NCBI RefSeq assembly: GCF_934307085.1
Contig: NZ_CAKRCF010000016.1
Span: 1 to 58,575 of the forward strand
Source of the DNA: an uncultured Anaerobutyricum sp.
GTDB taxonomy: Bacteria > Bacillota > Clostridia > Lachnospirales > Lachnospiraceae
DNA: 58,575 nucleotides
Reading direction: 5' to 3'
Position numbers and translations under genes: made by a program. The notes under the pieces were generated by a model that saw only the letters and a list, made by a program, of their open reading frames with translations, was not told the DNA's origin and did no database searches. Numbering within the stretch: position 1 is the first letter of the stretch; each line of letters starts with the position of its first letter. Below are positions 54,880 to 58,575 of the stretch, piece after piece.

Positions 54880-55024
54880 TGATAATAAGAAAATATGTCC
54901 ATATCTGGGCAAAAGAATCGCGGGGTACGCGAGGATAGCTTGTAGATACTTGGCTCAGTAGAGCCATTGGGCAAGAAGCTCCCACTTCAAAATCTATGAT
55001 TTAAGCGGTGGGAGCATGTTACAC
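54880..55024 (+). mobile_element. Remnant of an IS200/IS605 right end / omega RNA
   Basis: The segment GGGGTACGCGAGGATAGC ... TACTTGGCTCAGTAGAGCCA ... TTGGGCAAG, followed by the hairpin GCTCCCAC (54978-54985) with GTGGGAGC (55008-55015) and CATGTTAC, has the look of the 3' end of IS200/IS605 elements, which also forms the scaffold of the TnpB guide RNA. GGCTC-AGTA-GAGCC is a small hairpin within it. No TnpA or TnpB reading frame remains in the flanks, so it is a decayed or solo end. Confidence 0.6.
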
Positions 55025-55025
55025 T

Positions 55026-55504
55026 TAAGAAAGTATGTCAATAATAATAGATGAAAATTATTTATAGAAAAACTTTGACAAAAATAGTTCAATGTTGATT
55101 TTGGATACTATATCTTTGATTTGAAAAAGGTAAGGAGAAATATGTGCAGAAGAAAAAGAATGATTTAAAAAAGAATAAAATTATAAAGAAAAACGGAACT
55201 TGTCTGATGAAATGAGAATATTTTGTAGAAAATGACGAAAAAGTGAGGGAGAGTGAGATGGTAATTGAATGGCAAAATACGTTAAAATTATAACAAAATA
55301 AAATTAGAAATATAATGTGAAAAAGGAATCTTAAAGATAAAATAGAGAAAAACAGGAAAAATACATAGAGATTCCTGAAAAAAATAGAGGATTCAGAAAG
55401 AAAATCGAAAGAATTGTTAAAAAATTTGCAAATAGGCAGAATGTTCATTTTGTTTAGTGGAATGGACAAAATAAAATAAATGTTAAATAACTAACAGAAA
55501 ATGG
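55026..55504 (+). other. Purine-rich gene-free leader upstream of the decarboxylase operon
   Basis: About 480 bases, strikingly rich in A and G on the plus strand. It holds a TTGACA at 55076-55081 without a well-spaced -10, a small GTG frame of 23 codons near 55143 and an inverted repeat AGGAATCT/AGATTCCT (55324-55331 with 55369-55376). No gene is supported; the minus-strand frame here is F/L-rich low complexity. Confidence 0.4.
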
Positions 55505-55533
55505 TTGCGAATATGATAATAATTTGTTATTAT
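55505..55533 (+). promoter_or_regulatory. Candidate promoter of the decarboxylase operon
   Basis: TTGCGA (55505-55510), a 17-base spacer and TATTAT (55528-55533). TAATAA-TTTG-TTATTA (55517-55532) overlaps the -10 as a small dyad. Confidence 0.45.
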
Positions 55534-55591
55534 TACATAGAATGAAAGAGCAACAAGGTATACAATATAGCATTTTTATGGAGGAAAGAAT

Positions 55592-57016
55592 ATGGGTAAT
55601 TCAAAAATGAATGCCAGAGAGCGCATTGAATATCTGTTTGATGACCACAGTTTTGTGGAAGTTGGTGGATATGTTTCCGCTCGCAATACCGATTATAATC
55701 TCGGTGCAAAGAAGGTAGAAGGTGATGGTGTTATCACTGGATACGGAGTTATTAACGACCGCATGGTTTATGTTTATAGTCAGGATGCTACCGCACTTGG
55801 CGGTTCTGTAGGTGAGATGCATGCAAAAAAGATTGCTTCCCTTTATGATCTGGCGATGAAAACAGGCGCGCCAATCGTTGGAATGCTGGATTGTGCAGGA
55901 CTTAGATTACAGGAAGCGGCAGATGCTCTTCACGCTTTTGGAACAATTTTTAATAAGCAGGCACTGGCATCTGGGATGATTCCACAGATTTCCGCCGTAT
56001 TTGGTATGTGCGGAGGTGGAAGTGCTGTTATGTCAGCAATGTCGGATTTCACATTAATGGAGAAAGAGAATGCGAGTCTCTTTATCAACAGCCCGAACAC
56101 ATTAGAGGGGAATGAGGAATCTCGTCAGAATACAGCAGGAGCACAGTTCCAGTCTGAGCAGGCAGGTAACGTAGATTTTGTATGTGAGACAGAAGAAGCG
56201 CTTCTTGACCAGCTTCGTATTCTCGTTGATGTACTTCCTTCTGATTATGAGGCAGAAGATGCTTATTTTGAAAATGATGATGATTTAAACAGAGTGATTC
56301 CTGAGTTAAACGACGCCGCATATGATGCCGCTTATATTTTGAAATCTATTTCTGACAGCAATATGTACATAGAGACAAAGGCAGCCTATGCGAAAGAGAT
56401 GGTGACAGCATTTATCCGCCTGAATGGAGAGACAGTAGGTGCTGTTGCAAACCAGCCAGTAGATGGTGAGTCCGTTTTAACAAGAAATGGCCTTGAAAAA
56501 GCAGAGAGGTTTATCAAGTTTTGTGATGCATTTGCTATTCCTCTTCTTACAGTAACGAATGTGACAGGGCTTCGTGCCAATGCACATGAAGAGAGAAAGC
56601 AGGCATTAGCATTAGCAAAGTTTACCGCAACACTCGCACAGGTTAGCGTACCTCGTATTAATCTTATTGCGGGAGAGGCTTACGGAACCGCAGCTGAAGT
56701 AATGAATTCAAAAGCCATTGGAGCGGATTTTGTTGTAGCATGGCCACAGGCATCTGTAGGAATGATGGATGCAGAACAGGCAGTCCGCATCATGTATGCA
56801 GAAGAGATTGCTACGGATAAGGACAAGATGGCTCTTATCGCAGAGAAGACTGCAGAGTATGCAGAGGGACAGAGCAGTGCATTAGCAGCTGCAAAAAGAG
56901 GATATGTAGACGACATCATTGAGCCGGACGCAACAAGAAAGCGTCTGATTGCTGCTTATGAAATGCTTTACGGAAAGAAAGTAACTCCAGTGACAAAGAA
57001 GCATACGGCAGTATAG
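55592..57016 (+). CDS. mmdA: Carboxyltransferase subunit of a biotin-dependent decarboxylase
   Basis: Acyl-CoA carboxyltransferase (crotonase-fold) subunit of 474 residues that moves CO2 from the substrate to biotin. The N half has GYGVINDRMVYVYSQDATAL and FGMCGGGSAVMSAMSD; the C half has VTNVTGLRAN and INLIAGEAYGTAAEVM. With the OadG-, biotin- and beta-type genes it forms a Na+-pumping decarboxylase. Methylmalonyl-CoA is the usual substrate of this gene order; glutaconyl-CoA is possible. It is somewhat shorter than typical MmdA (~510). ATGGAGGAAAGAAT precedes the ATG. Confidence 0.85.
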   Translation: MGNSKMNARERIEYLFDDHSFVEVGGYVSARNTDYNLGAKKVEGDGVITGYGVINDRMVYVYSQDATALGGSVGEMHAKKIASLYDLAMKTGAPIVGMLDCAGLRLQEAADALHAFGTIFNKQALASGMIPQISAVFGMCGGGSAVMSAMSDFTLMEKENASLFINSPNTLEGNEESRQNTAGAQFQSEQAGNVDFVCETEEALLDQLRILVDVLPSDYEAEDAYFENDDDLNRVIPELNDAAYDAAYILKSISDSNMYIETKAAYAKEMVTAFIRLNGETVGAVANQPVDGESVLTRNGLEKAERFIKFCDAFAIPLLTVTNVTGLRANAHEERKQALALAKFTATLAQVSVPRINLIAGEAYGTAAEVMNSKAIGADFVVAWPQASVGMMDAEQAVRIMYAEEIATDKDKMALIAEKTAEYAEGQSSALAAAKRGYVDDIIEPDATRKRLIAAYEMLYGKKVTPVTKKHTAV

Positions 57017-57028
57017 TGAGGTGAGAGT

Positions 57029-57373
57029 ATGAGTACATTTGAACAGGCCTTATTAAATACTTTAATGGGTATGGGAACTGTATTTGCAGTATTGATTTTC
57101 ATTTCTTTACTGATTTCTCTTTTTGTATATATTCCATCTATTGAAAGAGCGTTAAAAAACCGTTCTTCTAAGAAAGAGAAAAAGGCTGCACAGGAAGAAA
57201 GACCGGCTCCAAAGCGTCCGATTCTTGAAAAAGTTGTGGAAGAAGAGGAACTTGTGGATGATGGTGAACTTGTCGCAGTAATCACAGCGGCAATCATGGC
57301 AGCGAATGGAGGAGCAGCAGTCAGTGCAGATAAGCTGGTCGTTCGTTCTATTAAGAGAGTAAAGAGAAGATAG
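57029..57373 (+). CDS. Sodium pump decarboxylase gamma subunit (OadG family)
   Basis: A 114-residue membrane protein: one helix at about 14-36 and a charged cytosolic tail ending in lysine/arginine. It links the carboxyltransferase to the membrane subunit. TGAGGTGAGAG precedes the ATG. The following 98 bases have no gene. Confidence 0.85.
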   Translation: MSTFEQALLNTLMGMGTVFAVLIFISLLISLFVYIPSIERALKNRSSKKEKKAAQEERPAPKRPILEKVVEEEELVDDGELVAVITAAIMAANGGAAVSADKLVVRSIKRVKRR

Positions 57374-57528
57374 CAAGAATACAGTCTCGTCCGCAAAAAT
57401 CAGGCGGCGGATATCAAAGAATAGGAAAGGAAAAGCTATTTAGATGATAACCTCTATATCTAATCAAATAGATGGCGAATCATCTGACATATACATATTT
57501 GTATATGTTTTTAGTAGCAGGATTTATG

Positions 57529-57897
57529 ATGAAAAATTATAGAATTACAGTTAATGGTGTTGCTTACGATGTAGCAGTAGAAGAATTAGGTGCAGGAGAA
57601 GCAAGTGCAGCGCCAGTAAGTGCACCTGCAGCAGCTCCAGCTCCAGCAAAAAAAGTAGCTCCAAAGGCTTCTGGAAGTGCTGGTGCAGTAAAGATTACAG
57701 CTCCAATGCCAGGTAAGATTGTAGCAGTAAAGGCACAGGCAGGTGCTTCTGTAAAGAAAGGTGATGCAGTTATTGTATTAGAGGCTATGAAGATGGAGAA
57801 TGAAATCTGTGCTTCTCAGGATGGTGTTGTGGCAAGTGTGGAAGTTGCAGTTGGCGATACAGTAGAAGGCGGAGATGTACTGGCTACAATGAACTAA
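57529..57897 (+). CDS. Biotin carrier protein of the decarboxylase
   Basis: Biotinyl-lipoyl attachment protein of 122 residues. A short N-terminal domain (MKNYRITVNGVAYDVAVEEL), an Ala/Pro-rich flexible linker (about 22-50), then the beta-barrel with the biotinylation motif EAMKMEN (lysine). ATG 57529 (or 57526) gives the standard length; an in-frame start at 57472 would add a hydrophobic 19-residue stretch without family support. It swings carboxybiotin to the membrane beta subunit. Confidence 0.9.
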   Translation: MKNYRITVNGVAYDVAVEELGAGEASAAPVSAPAAAPAPAKKVAPKASGSAGAVKITAPMPGKIVAVKAQAGASVKKGDAVIVLEAMKMENEICASQDGVVASVEVAVGDTVEGGDVLATMN

Positions 57898-57922
57898 TGC
57901 AAAGTAAAACGGAGGAAGATTT

Positions 57923-58575
57923 ATGAATTATGTTGCAGAGACGATGATGAATCTTGCAGCGCAGACTGGATTTGCATTCTTAAAGCCAGGTAACTTTATT
58001 ATGATACTGGTTGCTTTAGTCTTTTTATATCTGGCCATCGCAAAGGGGTATGAGCCGCTGTTATTAGTGCCAATCTCCTTTGGTATGCTGCTTGTTAACT
58101 TATATCCGTCCATTATGGAAGATGGCGGGTTGTTACATTATTTTTATTTATTAGATGAATGGAGTATTCTCCCTTCTCTGATTTTCTTAGGCGTTGGTGC
58201 CCTGACAGACTTTGGTCCGCTGATTGCCAACCCAGCAAGTTTTCTGTTGGGAGCTGCGGCACAGTTTGGTATTTACAGTGCCTACTTCCTTGCAATGCTT
58301 ATGGGATTTAACGGAAAGGCAGCAGCAGCGATTTCTATTATCGGTGGAGCCGATGGTCCTACTTCTATTTTTCTTGCAGGAAAGCTTGGACAGACAGATT
58401 TAATGGGACCAATCGCAGTAGCGGCATATTCTTATATGTCACTCGTTCCAATTATTCAGCCGCCAATCATGAAGCTCCTTACCACAGAAAAGGAACGCCA
58501 GATTAAGATGGAACAGTTAAGAACGGTTACAAAAACAGAGAAGATTATGTTCCCTATCGTTGTAACAGTTGTTGT
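57923..58575 (+). CDS. Sodium ion-translocating decarboxylase beta subunit (partial)
   Basis: First ~217 residues of the membrane subunit that decarboxylates carboxybiotin and pumps Na+. Diagnostic segments are GVGALTDFGPLIANP and IIGGADGPTSIF, with several hydrophobic helices. ACGGAGGAAGATTT precedes the ATG. The window ends inside the gene. Confidence 0.93.
   Translation, partial: MNYVAETMMNLAAQTGFAFLKPGNFIMILVALVFLYLAIAKGYEPLLLVPISFGMLLVNLYPSIMEDGGLLHYFYLLDEWSILPSLIFLGVGALTDFGPLIANPASFLLGAAAQFGIYSAYFLAMLMGFNGKAAAAISIIGGADGPTSIFLAGKLGQTDLMGPIAVAAYSYMSLVPIIQPPIMKLLTTEKERQIKMEQLRTVTKTEKIMFPIVVTVV

Noticed and set aside
55089..55469. 126-codon minus-strand frame rich in Phe, Leu and Ser
   Set aside because: It is the complement of a purine-rich tract. 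Low complexity and no start signals; a compositional artefact.
1..58575. CRISPR arrays, tRNA genes, rRNA genes, phage attachment sites
   Set aside because: None seen. The repeats found are dispersed palindromes, not regularly spaced direct repeats.

Overview
The window reads as chromosome of a low-GC, Gram-positive anaerobe of the class Clostridia, most likely a gut Lachnospiraceae (Anaerobutyricum/Eubacterium hallii-like; the genus is inference). The reasons are AT-rich genes with strong GGAGG ribosome-binding sites, AddAB instead of RecBCD, RNase Y, SpoIIM, a short ThiC with a TPP riboswitch, a LexA-type recA promoter, a selenium-dependent molybdenum hydroxylase locus and a Na+-pumping biotin decarboxylase. 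No tRNA, rRNA, CRISPR array or intact transposase was seen.

Layout. 1-2.9 kb: tail of an NPCBM-domain protein, tmRNA (ssrA) with promoter and terminator, an EamA transporter and thioredoxin. 3.1-6.6 kb: phosphopantetheinyl transferase, a Sel1-like protein, an exported trigger-factor-like lipoprotein and a convergent histidine phosphatase. 6.9-13.8 kb: pyrH, frr, uppS, cdsA, dxr, rseP and ispG, linking translation, isoprenoid carrier and phospholipid supply. 13.8-24.5 kb: addB-addA, a phospholipase D-type cardiolipin synthase, a methyltransferase, hslO and a small membrane protein. 24.8-31.3 kb: thyA, dfrA, a MIF-like protein, queF, recA (two LexA-like boxes), recX and rny.

31.5-39.9 kb: spoIIM, then xdhB-xdhC-xdhA, a MocA-like nucleotidyltransferase, xpt, and divergent yqeC/yqeB, i.e. 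a selenium-dependent xanthine/purine hydroxylase system coupled to xanthine salvage. 40.1-43.3 kb: polyphosphate kinase and a ZIP metal transporter. 43.4-48.3 kb: a TPP riboswitch with terminator, then thiM, thiE, a HAD phosphatase, thiD and thiC. Pyrimidine synthesis is present but no thiazole synthesis genes are, so thiazole is probably salvaged. 48.6-53.5 kb: a D,D-carboxypeptidase (minus strand), glgB, scpA and scpB. 53.9-54.6 kb: an unusual phosphoribosyltransferase-like gene. 54.9-55.0 kb: a remnant resembling an IS200/IS605 right end or omega RNA. 55.6 kb to the end: a sodium-pump decarboxylase operon cut by the window edge.

The most unusual signal is non-coding. A family of long palindromes (about 280-325 bp) with AAATAGTAATTTG ends fills the gaps between the convergent pairs xpt/yqeC and thiC/dacF. 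Two copies share sequence and show compensatory changes in their central stem, and their ends overlap or abut the stop codons of the flanking genes. A second family of short inverted TTTGAAAAAT-containing motifs flanks the ppk-zupT gap and the TPP riboswitch region.
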